Below are positions 1-8,341 of a stretch of DNA of 11,777 nucleotides, one piece after another. Under the pieces are notes generated by a model that saw only the letters and a program-made list of their open reading frames with translations, made no database searches and was not told where the DNA came from. Source of the stretch: CAZQQN01 sp964549595 (lineage in GTDB: Bacteria; Bacteroidota; Bacteroidia; CAILMK01; CAYYUA01); the NCBI GenBank assembly GCA_964549595.1, contig CAZJWK010000088.1:1-11777 (forward strand), read 5' to 3'. The position numbers and the translations under genes are program-made. Each line of letters starts with the position of its first letter. The first letter of the stretch is position 1.

Positions 1-314
1 AAGGGTTTCATCCAAATCATGCCTAATTTTTTGCCCTAACTAAGTCCCGCTTTAAAAGGTTTTTAGGGGTGCGAAAGTTGAATTAAGCAATCAATAGCGG
101 CAAAAACAATTTTTTATTCTATCCCCTTAAAAGTCAAAGCCATTTCTTAGAATGGAACCCGCTTTAGGCAAGAAAAAGACTTTCATCTGCATAAACAGAA
201 GCTTCCCGTTTGGCGAAAAAAATTTCAAAATGTATTTATTAAATTTGTTGATTTGAGTAAAACTTGTTTATTCAAAATTAGAAACAATCGAAATTATCAA
301 AAATTTACGCGCAT
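1..314. other. Non-coding leader upstream of the giant surface protein gene
   Basis: I see no convincing coding region here. The stretch is AT-rich, with frequent stops in all frames. The frame of the downstream gene is closed by a TAG at 279-281, so no ATG-initiated extension of that gene is available. A loose pairing of CCCTAA (34-39) with TTAGGG (63-68) could form a hairpin with a long loop, but there is no T-tract and nothing links it to a neighbouring gene. The only regulatory signal I can support is the TAAATTTG element near 240. Confidence 0.6.
240..247 (+). promoter_or_regulatory. Candidate Bacteroidota -7 promoter element (TAAATTTG)
   Basis: TAAATTTG matches the TAnnTTTG -7 consensus of the Bacteroidota primary sigma factor exactly. 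It would place a transcript start near 252-255 and give a leader of about 60 nt before the TTG start at 315. The upstream half is weak: the nearest TTTG (209-212) is 27 bases away, longer than the usual spacing of about 19-21. The match is seen directly; its use as a promoter is inference, since an 8-mer with six fixed bases in AT-rich DNA can occur by chance. Confidence 0.35.
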
Positions 315-3300
315 TTGAAATTTGTGTTTTCTTCCCTTCCATTTTCTTTTGCCAAAAGGTTGAGTAGCAGGTTTTTCATAATCATACCCACCCTTTCCGT
401 TTTGTTAATAACCATTTTTCTTTCCCCTACAAATGCTTCTCATCTGGTGGGCGGAGACCTGTTGGTGCAAAAGGTGGATTCCATGAAGTACGAAGTGACA
501 CTAAATTACTATTATGATTGTGATGGCAATCCTGGTGCTTTTGCCAATGATACTCCGCCTACTATAAATTATGCTTCCAGCAATTGTAGTCAATCCGGAT
601 CAATTACTTTAAAATCCATAAAGGGCGAAGATATAGCCCCGGTCTGCCCCAAAAATACTTCAAGCTGTAGCGGGGGAAATACCAAAGGTATTGAAAAATG
701 GATTTTCCGCGACACGGTCACATTATCAAAAAACTGTACGGATTGGGTTTTTTCATGGGACGAGGATGCCCGCGCCAGTGCCATTACAACCATACAAAAT
801 CCCGGTACGGAGGATATATACCTTGAATCGGAAGTCAACAATGACAGTTTTCCGGATAACAAAATCCCTTATTTTACCAATGATCCGGTAGCCTTTATAT
901 GCAACAACCAGGACTATGTTTACAACCATGGAGCAGTAGACCCGGACGGGGATTCTTTGGTGTATTCCTTATACACGCCTAAAACCCTTACTGCTTTTAC
1001 CAATAATGTTACGACAGTCAATTACAAATCGGGTTACTCTGCCCAACAACCCTTAAAATCATCCCCATCGGTTAGTATTGATTCAAATACCGGTAACATA
1101 ACCATGCACCCGACCAAAACCGATATCACGGTTTTCGGTGTAAAGGTAGAGGAATACGACACGAATGGCATCCTGAAAAGCAAAATTTTAAGGGACATCC
1201 AGGTAATTGTAAAAGGCAATTGCACATCTCCGAATCCGCCTAAATTGGCAGGTTTTGACTCAACCTCCGACTATGATACAGCCAATAAAAATTTTGATAC
1301 CACCGTTTGTCCCGGTGAGAAGGTCGAACTGTACTTAAACGCCAACGATTCAGATGCCAATGATACCCTCAAAATGACCTGGAACAAAACCATAAAAGGG
1401 GCCAACTTTACGGTGTTGAATGATAGCACGAATTCCCCAACCGGCAAATTTACCTGGACTCCGCCAAATCCCTCTAATAATTCAGGCATCCAGCGAAATG
1501 CATTTTCCGTAACCGTTCAGGACAATAATTGCCCTTATTTTACCACCATTTCAAGGGGATACAACATCAACGTGGTGCCTTCAAAAACCGTTGATCTGGG
1601 TGACACGGCTTATGTTCCCTGCGATGATTCCATAGTACTAAAACCGGAAATATCAGGGGGAAGTGCGGATTCCAACTTCGGTTACATATGGAGCACCGGT
1701 GAAACAAAAGACTCCGTTTGGGTGGCAGATCCGGGTACCTACACGGTCACAGTAACCGATACCGGTAATTGTCCGATTACGGATACCATAGAAGTGCTCC
1801 CCAGCCTGAATCCCAGTTATCAAATCACCTCCTCGTTTGCTGCAGACAGGGGCTGCGTTAATGATTCCGTTCAATTTACCGATTCTTCTAAAAGCGCAAA
1901 GGCTACGGTGGATGATTGGGATTGGCACTTTGGAGACGGAGATACATCCGATTTGCAAAATCCAAAACATAAGTATGATGATACCGGCTCTTTCAGCGTT
2001 CGCTTGATCATTAGTGATACCAATGACTGCCAGGATACCATCGACCAAAAAATAGGCATTGATGCTAAGCCAAATGCAGATTTTGGCTATGACCTGTCCT
2101 GCTCCAGAGATACAACCCATTTCTTTGACTCAGCAAAAGTTTCCACAGGGACCCTTTATTCCTGGGAATGGAAATTCGGAAACGGAGACACCTCCGATCA
2201 GGCAAACCCGGAATTGCCCTATGATACCGGCGGAAAGTATACCGTTACTCAAATCGTTAATACAAGGGGAGGATGTACCGATACCCTTAAGCAAACTGTA
2301 AGAATTCATCCACGTCCAAAAGCGGATTTTGAATTTGAAAATACCTGCAAAGACGTCACTACCCATTTTTACGATTCCACGTCCATCGAGCAAGAAGACA
2401 GCTTGACTCAATGGGATTGGACTTTTGGCGACAACACCAGCAGTAGTGATCAGAATCCCGGCCATACCTACAGTAGCACAGGCACCTATACCACCAAGCT
2501 TATTACCACATCAAGCAATAACTGCAAAGATTCCGTCAGCAAAAATTTGATTATTAACCCCCCTCCTACCATTAATACGATTGATGACACCACGTTTTGT
2601 GAAAAAGATAGTGTAAAATTAAAAACCGATGTCCAATCAAACACGGGCGAGTATTTGCTCGATGATGACTTCGATGGAGGCGTACAATCCAGCGATTGGA
2701 ACAGCACCAATTTAGGTTCATCCGGCACTTATTGTGGATCCCAAAACGGAAGTGCATTGTATTTTGATGGGGATGGCGGAGACCGGAAAGCGGTTACTAC
2801 TGACCTTGATGCCCGCAAAGCCGATTCAATCGAATTTTACTTTAAATACGGCAACCAAACCAACAATGCCTTTTCCAACTCAGGTTGTGACGAACCAGAA
2901 GCCGGTGAGGAAGTCAATGTAGATTACTCAACCGATGGAGGCAGTAGCTGGACAACCATCCAAACCCTTTCTTTAAGCACCTATAAAAACTCAAATTTTA
3001 CCAAAGTCACGCTTGAAGTACCTGATGCGGCTGAAACGGATTCTACTCGTTTCCGATGGAAACAAAAAACTTATGACAACTGCCAATCACTAATTTTTTT
3101 TGGCTCATGGTGTCTGGATAATTGGGCTATGGATGAAGCAAAGATTTCCAATAAGGATGTTTATTCCTACAGTTGGTCACCCAATAAAGCAATCAATGAC
3201 TCCACAAAATTAAGCCCCAAAGCCTCACCTTTATCTATTACGGATTATAAGGTTTCGGCAAATGATACCCAGTACAATTGCACTGTTTATGATACCGTCA

Positions 3301-6300
3301 CGCTAAAGCCCCAGGAAATTAATTTGGCTTTTTCTTCGAATGCCCCTATTTGCGAAAACAAAACTTTAAACCTATCCGATAACTCAACCATTAAAAATGG
3401 CTCGTTTAATAGCACAGAATGGGATTTTGGTGATGGCAATACTTCCACAGACGTCAATCCTGCCCATGATTACTCAGATGGAAGCAATTATGATATAAAA
3501 CTCAAGAAAACTTCGGGGATTGGCTGTTCAGATTCCCTTACAAAAACCGATACCATTGATTATCAGCCGGAACCCGATTTTACTTTTGATACGGCATGCC
3601 TGGGTGATAGCACACAGTTTACCGATCAGACCTCCATCCCCAAAGGGAATATCCAAACCTGGAATTGGACGTTCGGTAGTAGCGGAAGCGCCAATAAAAC
3701 CAATCCTGCTTACCAATTTTCATCAGCAGACAGCTTCCAGGTGACCTCCGTAACTACCTCCAATAACGGATGCAAGGACACCATTAGCAAGTACGTCTAT
3801 GTAGGCGCCAATCCGGATGCCGGATTTACCGCTTCTGAAAATTGTGAAACGGATACTGTTACATTTAACAACAAAACCTCACTTGGTTTCGGAAATGTGA
3901 AACAATGGGACTGGAAATTCGGCAATGACGACTCCTCCAACGTGAAAGCTCCCGAATATGCTTATGATTCTAACGGGCTTTACACCGTTAAACTGGAAAC
4001 AACAACCAATTTCCTGTGCAAGGATTCTTTTAAGAAAACCCTTCCCATTCATCCCTACCCCAATGCAGGCTTCAATGTGGGTGATACAGCCCAATGCTTT
4101 ACCGGGAATGGTTTCAGCTTTACCGATAAAACCACCATTGACAGCGGAACTTTGAATTATACCTGGAAATTCCGGGATGGCCAGACCAGCTCCGCCACCA
4201 GCCCCAACCACACTTATAATAGCGTGGACACATATAACGTCCGGCAAGTGGTCAATTCAAACGAAGGCTGTTACGATACGGCAAGGCAGACCGTAATCAC
4301 GTTATCCATGCCTGATCCCGATTTTACCATCAATGATTCAGCGCAATGCTTTAAGGGCAATTTTTTTCAATATACCAACAAGAGTAACATCCGTAAAGGG
4401 TCCCTTAGTTATAAATGGGAGCTTGGCAATAATAAAACCGCTACGGCTAAAGACACCACCTACGTTTACAATAAGGCTGACACTTTTTCAGTATCCCTGA
4501 TAGCCACTTCAAATGAAGGGTGCGAGGACACGGCTGAAAGGGAAACCATAACCTATCCCATGCCTCAGTCAATCTTTTCCGTTCCGGATACCAACCAATG
4601 CCTCTCTACCAATTCCTTTTCGTTTAACAACAATTCTACCATTGCTTATGGCAACCTGAAATACAAATGGCGTTATGGTAATGGGGATTCCTCTTCAACC
4701 AAAAGTCCCTCCTACTCCTACGCGGATACAGGCTTATTTGAGCCCCATTTAACGGTTACCTCTGACCAGGGATGTACCACTTCCGATTCGAACAAGCTAA
4801 TCGTTCAGCCCATGCCTAAAGTACGGTTTACCATTAATAACGTTTCCCAGTGCCTTATGGGAAACCGCTACAAGTTTTCCAACAATTCCTCCATTCCGCC
4901 GGATGACACCATTACGGATTACACATGGCATTTAGGAAACGGAGAAACGGCTAATTCCAGAGACACCTCCTTTAAATACCAATCAGCCGATACTTTTGAA
5001 GTCAAATTAATGGCCACATCCTCTAAGGGTTGTAAAGACAGCCTGGAACGCGAAGCGCAGGTGGATCCCATGCCAAAAGCTGATTTCACCATTAATGACA
5101 CAAGCCAGTGTTTGGATAACAACCGTTTCGCTTTTACCAACCAAACCCAGGTAGAATGGGGTAAACTGGTCTATCAATGGGAGTTTAAAGACGGCAACTC
5201 ATCAGCCCTTAAGGATCCGGTTCATGGCTATCAAAAACCCGGGGATTACGAAATTTTTTACGAAGTAACCACCTTGCAGGGCTGTAAAGACACCCTAAAA
5301 AAGTCTATTTCCGTAGATCCCATGCCGGAAGCAAAATTCTTCGCCACCACAGTTTGTAAGGGGAATACCACCCAATTTAGTGATAGCTCCGGGGTGCAAT
5401 CAGGCTCCTTGAAAAAATGGCAATGGGAATTCGGGGACGGGAAAAATGATACGGGACCTGTTACTGGCCATAAATATGATAGTGCCGGCGATTATAACAG
5501 TTCCCTTATTGTCACGTCCGACAAAGGGTGTCAGGATACGGCCGGTAAAACAGTGCACGTAGGATTTATTCCTAAACCGGCTTTCAAACTTAATTACCCT
5601 TGCAGTGAGGATAGCGTGAAATTCACCAACCAATCCGGTATTAAAGCGGATTCTATTGTGGCCTGGCATTGGGATTTTGAAAACGGGGACCAATCCGGAA
5701 AGGATAATCCCCGGACCCTATTCAGGGCCGGCAAATATGACGTCACCTTAAAAGCCACTTCCCAGATTGGCTGTCAGGATTCGTTAGAGAAATCCATAAA
5801 AATTCACAATAAGCCAATAGCCGGATTTAAACACCAATCCATTTGTTTTGGGGATACCATGGCCTTCATGGATACTTCTAAAGTGACCAATGGTAATATA
5901 GTAAAACGTATATGGCGATTTGGTGATGGGGATTCAGGCACTAATGCCAATCCCTCTAAATATTATAACCAGCCTGGCCATTACAAGGTCCAATTGGAGG
6001 TGCAATCCAACCGGGGTTGTTGGGATACCTTTAGCAAACGAATTTATGTGGGCCATATACCCAAAGCCGGATTTAGGGCTCAAAAGCGCTGCCATCGACA
6101 AAATACCAGGTTTTTTGATACCTCATCACTCAAAACGGATAGCATCCGGAATTGGGATTGGCAATTTGGCAATGGGAATACCGGCAACCGGGAAAAGCCT
6201 TTAAACCGTTATAATAATCCGGGAAAATACGAGGTTAACCTCAAGGTTCAAAGTTACCAGGGTTGTACGGATCAAACCAAAGATTCGGTAATTATTCATC

Positions 6301-8129
6301 CTACGCCAAAAGGCGATTTTAGCGTTAAAGGTGTTTGTATGGGAGATTCAGCCCGGTTTACCAATAAAACCATTATTCCCGCAACCGGAAAAATAGACAC
6401 CCAGCTTTGGATGTTTGGTGACGGTGACAGCAGTCAATCCGGAGAGCCCACTCATTATTATGATAAAGCCGGAAAGTACGATGTCAGCCTCCTAAACACC
6501 AGCCAGGAAGGGTGCACGGATACGGCCACCCAAAAGCTCAGCATCCACCCAACCCCCAATGCGAAAATCGGTGTAAAAGATTCCCATCAGTGCCTGAATC
6601 AAAATGCCTTTGATTTCACAAATAGCTCGTCCATTCGAAGTGGAAAGCTTACCTACCAATGGTATTTCGGGGATATGGATTCATCCGGGCTTAAGGAGCC
6701 TTCCCATTCTTACCAAAAATCCGGCATTTACCGGGTTAAAATGATGGCCGCTTCCCAACAAGGGTGTACAGACACGGCTTTCAAGCAAATCAAGGTCGAT
6801 TCCCAAACCCTTGTCCGTTTCAGCATTAATGATAGCAGTCAATGTTACCGGAGTAACCGTTTTCGGTTCATCAATCAAAGTCAGGAGCCTTCCGGAAACA
6901 TGCAGTACCAATGGGCTTTCGGGGATGGCCAGAATGCCAATAACGATACGGCTATTCATACTTACGACACGCCGGGGGACTACCCTGTCCAATTAATCAC
7001 TACTACTGACAAGGGTTGCCGGGACACCCTAACCAAGTCAATTAAAGTAAATCCGCACCCGGAAGCGGCTTTTCAAAACACACGTACCTGCGTAGGAGAT
7101 TCAACGGTTTTTAAAGACCAATCCACCATAAAAAGGGGCAGCATTACGCAGTGGCAATATGATTTTGGTGATAATAGCAGTGCCGCTGTTCCGAACCCCA
7201 AAAACCTTTACGGCAGCGGAGGGACTTACCGGGTATCTCTGGTAGCCACTTCAAATGCAGGCTGTAGCGACACCGTAACCAACCCGGTATTGGTTTATGG
7301 TAAGCCAGAACCCCCGAAATTTGTTAAAGCCACAGTTAAGGCCGATACCCATGTCTATATTGAATGGGAGCCTCCTGAAAGGGGCAAACCCAAAAGTTAC
7401 TTACTGGAAAGACAAATCAACGATAAAGATTTTGAACCCATAGCCTTTTTAAACCGGAACACATTAAGTCATCGGGATACGAATCTGCAAGTGGATCAAA
7501 ACACATTCACCTACCGGATTAAAATGAGGGATAGTTGTGGCAATATCAGTGCATATGGCGATAATGTCAGTACTCCGGTAAAATTAAGCGTCAGCGGTGG
7601 AGAAGGGAACCCCTTATTGCAATGGACCCCCTATGAAGGATGGGAAGTAAGTTATTATGAAATTCAACGCTTCAATAATGAGCAGGAGCGTTATCAGACA
7701 GTCCCAGGATACAGCATGGTACCCGGTAATAAGCTTAAAGCCATAGATAGCATTTCTGAAATGGATTTCACAAACCATTGTTACCGTATTATTGCACACA
7801 AAAAAGGTGAGCCGGAAATTACCAGCGTATCCAATATCGATTGTTTCAATCCTGAAATGAGGGTCTATGTGCCCAATGCCTTTAGTCCCGATGGCAATGG
7901 GATCAATGATCATTTCCGGCCCAGGGGTACATATGTATTGAATTTCCGGATGAAAATTTATAACCGTTGGGGGCAAAAGGTTTTTGAAAGCCATTCCCTA
8001 AAAGAAGGTTGGGATGGTACATTTGAAGGGGAAAAAGTGGAAGCCGGATCATACCTGTACATCATATTTGCTGAAGGGCCCAATGGTGCAGTCCAGAAAT
8101 TGCAGGGAAGGATGACGGTCATAAAGTAA
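315..8129 (+). CDS. Giant secreted multi-PKD surface protein with T9SS type B sorting domain
   Basis: This is a 2604-residue, adhesin-like exported protein. Residues 1-41 form a signal peptide (basic AKRLSSR, hydrophobic FFIIIPTLSVLLITIFL, likely cleavage after A41), giving a mature start SHLVGGD that is typical of Bacteroidota gliding-associated surface proteins. Modules follow in order: N-terminal domain with VDPDGDSLVY (42-303), cadherin/Ig-like region (about 304-420), Ig-like domain (about 425-495), PKD repeats 1-3 (510-752), an Ig-like domain split by a reelin-like insert (753-1000), PKD 4-19 (1003-2327), two FN3-like domains (2330-2426, 2430-2512) and a CHU_C/TIGR04131-type sorting domain (2517-2604). 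The start is TTG at 315 without a Shine-Dalgarno; TTG at 360 (L16) would still leave a workable signal peptide. The frame is intact throughout. Surface adhesion or motility is inferred from the architecture; the ligand is unknown. Confidence 0.93.
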   Translation: MKFVFSSLPFSFAKRLSSRFFIIIPTLSVLLITIFLSPTNASHLVGGDLLVQKVDSMKYEVTLNYYYDCDGNPGAFANDTPPTINYASSNCSQSGSITLKSIKGEDIAPVCPKNTSSCSGGNTKGIEKWIFRDTVTLSKNCTDWVFSWDEDARASAITTIQNPGTEDIYLESEVNNDSFPDNKIPYFTNDPVAFICNNQDYVYNHGAVDPDGDSLVYSLYTPKTLTAFTNNVTTVNYKSGYSAQQPLKSSPSVSIDSNTGNITMHPTKTDITVFGVKVEEYDTNGILKSKILRDIQVIVKGNCTSPNPPKLAGFDSTSDYDTANKNFDTTVCPGEKVELYLNANDSDANDTLKMTWNKTIKGANFTVLNDSTNSPTGKFTWTPPNPSNNSGIQRNAFSVTVQDNNCPYFTTISRGYNINVVPSKTVDLGDTAYVPCDDSIVLKPEISGGSADSNFGYIWSTGETKDSVWVADPGTYTVTVTDTGNCPITDTIEVLPSLNPSYQITSSFAADRGCVNDSVQFTDSSKSAKATVDDWDWHFGDGDTSDLQNPKHKYDDTGSFSVRLIISDTNDCQDTIDQKIGIDAKPNADFGYDLSCSRDTTHFFDSAKVSTGTLYSWEWKFGNGDTSDQANPELPYDTGGKYTVTQIVNTRGGCTDTLKQTVRIHPRPKADFEFENTCKDVTTHFYDSTSIEQEDSLTQWDWTFGDNTSSSDQNPGHTYSSTGTYTTKLITTSSNNCKDSVSKNLIINPPPTINTIDDTTFCEKDSVKLKTDVQSNTGEYLLDDDFDGGVQSSDWNSTNLGSSGTYCGSQNGSALYFDGDGGDRKAVTTDLDARKADSIEFYFKYGNQTNNAFSNSGCDEPEAGEEVNVDYSTDGGSSWTTIQTLSLSTYKNSNFTKVTLEVPDAAETDSTRFRWKQKTYDNCQSLIFFGSWCLDNWAMDEAKISNKDVYSYSWSPNKAINDSTKLSPKASPLSITDYKVSANDTQYNCTVYDTVTLKPQEINLAFSSNAPICENKTLNLSDNSTIKNGSFNSTEWDFGDGNTSTDVNPAHDYSDGSNYDIKLKKTSGIGCSDSLTKTDTIDYQPEPDFTFDTACLGDSTQFTDQTSIPKGNIQTWNWTFGSSGSANKTNPAYQFSSADSFQVTSVTTSNNGCKDTISKYVYVGANPDAGFTASENCETDTVTFNNKTSLGFGNVKQWDWKFGNDDSSNVKAPEYAYDSNGLYTVKLETTTNFLCKDSFKKTLPIHPYPNAGFNVGDTAQCFTGNGFSFTDKTTIDSGTLNYTWKFRDGQTSSATSPNHTYNSVDTYNVRQVVNSNEGCYDTARQTVITLSMPDPDFTINDSAQCFKGNFFQYTNKSNIRKGSLSYKWELGNNKTATAKDTTYVYNKADTFSVSLIATSNEGCEDTAERETITYPMPQSIFSVPDTNQCLSTNSFSFNNNSTIAYGNLKYKWRYGNGDSSSTKSPSYSYADTGLFEPHLTVTSDQGCTTSDSNKLIVQPMPKVRFTINNVSQCLMGNRYKFSNNSSIPPDDTITDYTWHLGNGETANSRDTSFKYQSADTFEVKLMATSSKGCKDSLEREAQVDPMPKADFTINDTSQCLDNNRFAFTNQTQVEWGKLVYQWEFKDGNSSALKDPVHGYQKPGDYEIFYEVTTLQGCKDTLKKSISVDPMPEAKFFATTVCKGNTTQFSDSSGVQSGSLKKWQWEFGDGKNDTGPVTGHKYDSAGDYNSSLIVTSDKGCQDTAGKTVHVGFIPKPAFKLNYPCSEDSVKFTNQSGIKADSIVAWHWDFENGDQSGKDNPRTLFRAGKYDVTLKATSQIGCQDSLEKSIKIHNKPIAGFKHQSICFGDTMAFMDTSKVTNGNIVKRIWRFGDGDSGTNANPSKYYNQPGHYKVQLEVQSNRGCWDTFSKRIYVGHIPKAGFRAQKRCHRQNTRFFDTSSLKTDSIRNWDWQFGNGNTGNREKPLNRYNNPGKYEVNLKVQSYQGCTDQTKDSVIIHPTPKGDFSVKGVCMGDSARFTNKTIIPATGKIDTQLWMFGDGDSSQSGEPTHYYDKAGKYDVSLLNTSQEGCTDTATQKLSIHPTPNAKIGVKDSHQCLNQNAFDFTNSSSIRSGKLTYQWYFGDMDSSGLKEPSHSYQKSGIYRVKMMAASQQGCTDTAFKQIKVDSQTLVRFSINDSSQCYRSNRFRFINQSQEPSGNMQYQWAFGDGQNANNDTAIHTYDTPGDYPVQLITTTDKGCRDTLTKSIKVNPHPEAAFQNTRTCVGDSTVFKDQSTIKRGSITQWQYDFGDNSSAAVPNPKNLYGSGGTYRVSLVATSNAGCSDTVTNPVLVYGKPEPPKFVKATVKADTHVYIEWEPPERGKPKSYLLERQINDKDFEPIAFLNRNTLSHRDTNLQVDQNTFTYRIKMRDSCGNISAYGDNVSTPVKLSVSGGEGNPLLQWTPYEGWEVSYYEIQRFNNEQERYQTVPGYSMVPGNKLKAIDSISEMDFTNHCYRIIAHKKGEPEITSVSNIDCFNPEMRVYVPNAFSPDGNGINDHFRPRGTYVLNFRMKIYNRWGQKVFESHSLKEGWDGTFEGEKVEAGSYLYIIFAEGPNGAVQKLQGRMTVIK
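1842..2567 (+). repeat. PKD repeats 1-3 (protein-level tandem repeat)
   Basis: Three consecutive PKD domains of about 81 residues each (residues 510-752). Each carries the diagnostic W-x-FG(D/N) core: WDWHFGDGDTS, WEWKFGNGDTS and WDWTFGDNTSS. A Y-x-x-x-G segment follows, and each ends near a C-x-D-(T/S) motif (NDCQDT, GGCTDT, NNCKDS). A second Cys sits near the start of each unit (GCVNDS, SCSRDT, TCKDVT). The repeats have diverged at the DNA level, so this is an old array and not recent slippage. Confidence 0.9.
2649..3152 (+). other. Reelin-like jelly-roll domain with Asp-box inside the giant protein
   Basis: Residues 779-946 differ from the PKD units and carry the ordered landmarks of reelin subrepeats. 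These are an acidic DDDFDGG entry; YCGSQNGSALYFDGDGGDR (ALYF at 814-817); a TTDLDARKADSIEFYFKYG strand pair; a GEEVNVDYSTDGGSSW stretch with a BNR/Asp-box (S872-x-D-x-G-x-x-W879); TRFRW (911-915); and the closing DNWAMDEAKI (W937, D940). In reelin this fold is a calcium-binding jelly-roll. Flanking segments (DDTTFCEKDSVKLKT before, YSYSWSPNKAINDSTKLSP after) read as two halves of one Ig-like domain, so the module looks nested. The family call rests on motif recognition alone; a generic concanavalin-like jelly-roll is the alternative. Confidence 0.7.
3321..7295 (+). repeat. PKD repeats 4-19 (sixteen-unit protein-level array)
   Basis: Sixteen uninterrupted PKD domains span residues 1003-2327, averaging about 83 residues. 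Each has a W core (for example WDFGDGNTS, WEFGDGKND, WRFGDGDSG, WMFGDGDSS, WAFGDGQNA) and two Cys. Two classes are visible. Class a starts C-x-G-D/N-(S/T)-x-x-F (units 4-6, 12-16, 19). Class b starts QC(L/F/Y)-x-x-N-x-F-x-F-x-N (units 7-11 and 17-18), usually with IND or VxD just before. PMP linkers precede units 9-12 and SMP precedes unit 8, marking the class-b run as a tandem duplication series. PKD arrays in Bacteroidota surface proteins usually act as extended spacer or adhesive stalks. Confidence 0.92.
7863..8126 (+). other. T9SS type B sorting domain (gliding-associated C-terminal domain)
   Basis: The last 88 residues (2517-2604) match the CHU_C/TIGR04131 pattern: YVPNAFSPDGNGINDHF at the entry, IYNRWGQKVFES in the middle, GWDGTFEG, then AGSYLYII and a final strand LQGRMTVIK ending at the C-terminus. 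In characterised Bacteroidota this domain directs proteins through the type IX secretion system after Sec export; type B substrates in Flavobacterium johnsoniae depend on SprF-like PorP-family partners. No T9SS or sprF-like gene lies in this window, so the partner must be encoded elsewhere. Confidence 0.95.
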
Positions 8130-8212
8130 TTTCAGACCTCCTGACCTGTTCGTAAACGGATATGGCCCCCTATCAGTATTCAAAGCCGCTGAATCTACCC
8201 CGTTCCTTTATA

Positions 8213-8229
8213 ATAGAAAAGCTTTCTAT
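8213..8229 (+). terminator. Weak candidate terminator hairpin after the giant gene
   Basis: ATAGAAA (8213-8219) pairs perfectly with TTTCTAT (8223-8229) around a 3-base loop, 84 bases after the TAA of the giant gene. The stem is AT-rich and the following sequence has only a short TTTT some ten bases on, so this is a poor intrinsic terminator. It is offered as the nearest hairpin to the stop codon. Confidence 0.2.
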
Positions 8230-8273
8230 GGATTACTTTTAATCCCTGTTCTCAATGCATTGGTTCGAGTTAT

Positions 8274-8341
8274 CCCGATTTAGGAAATCACCAAAAGGTG
8301 ATTCCATAAATAAACCGATTGGTAGGATTTGCTTAATCGGG
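8274..8341 (+). other. Structured segment with competing hairpins
   Basis: CCCGATT (8274-8280) is complementary to AATCGGG (8335-8341), enclosing a strong hairpin in which GGAAATCACC (8283-8292) pairs with GGTGATTCC (8297-8305) around AAAA with one bulged A. A second CCGATT at 8315-8320 can pair with the same AATCGG (8335-8340), so two folds are mutually exclusive. It lies about 145-210 bases past the giant gene's stop and no rightward gene follows, so a 3'-end stabilising or terminating role is the simplest reading. No T-tract follows. Confidence 0.35.

Noticed and set aside
1653..2120. A 155-codon leftward open frame inside the giant gene, and others such as 3879-4247 and 2130-2465
   Set aside because: They are antisense shadows of the repetitive, D/T/S-rich codons of the PKD gene. 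None shows a domain, a plausible start context or independent conservation, while the sense frame is unmistakable.
1842..7295. CRISPR array or recent DNA tandem repeat
   Set aside because: The periodicity of about 250 bases is at protein level with widely diverged DNA, and the whole stretch is one open frame of PKD domains.
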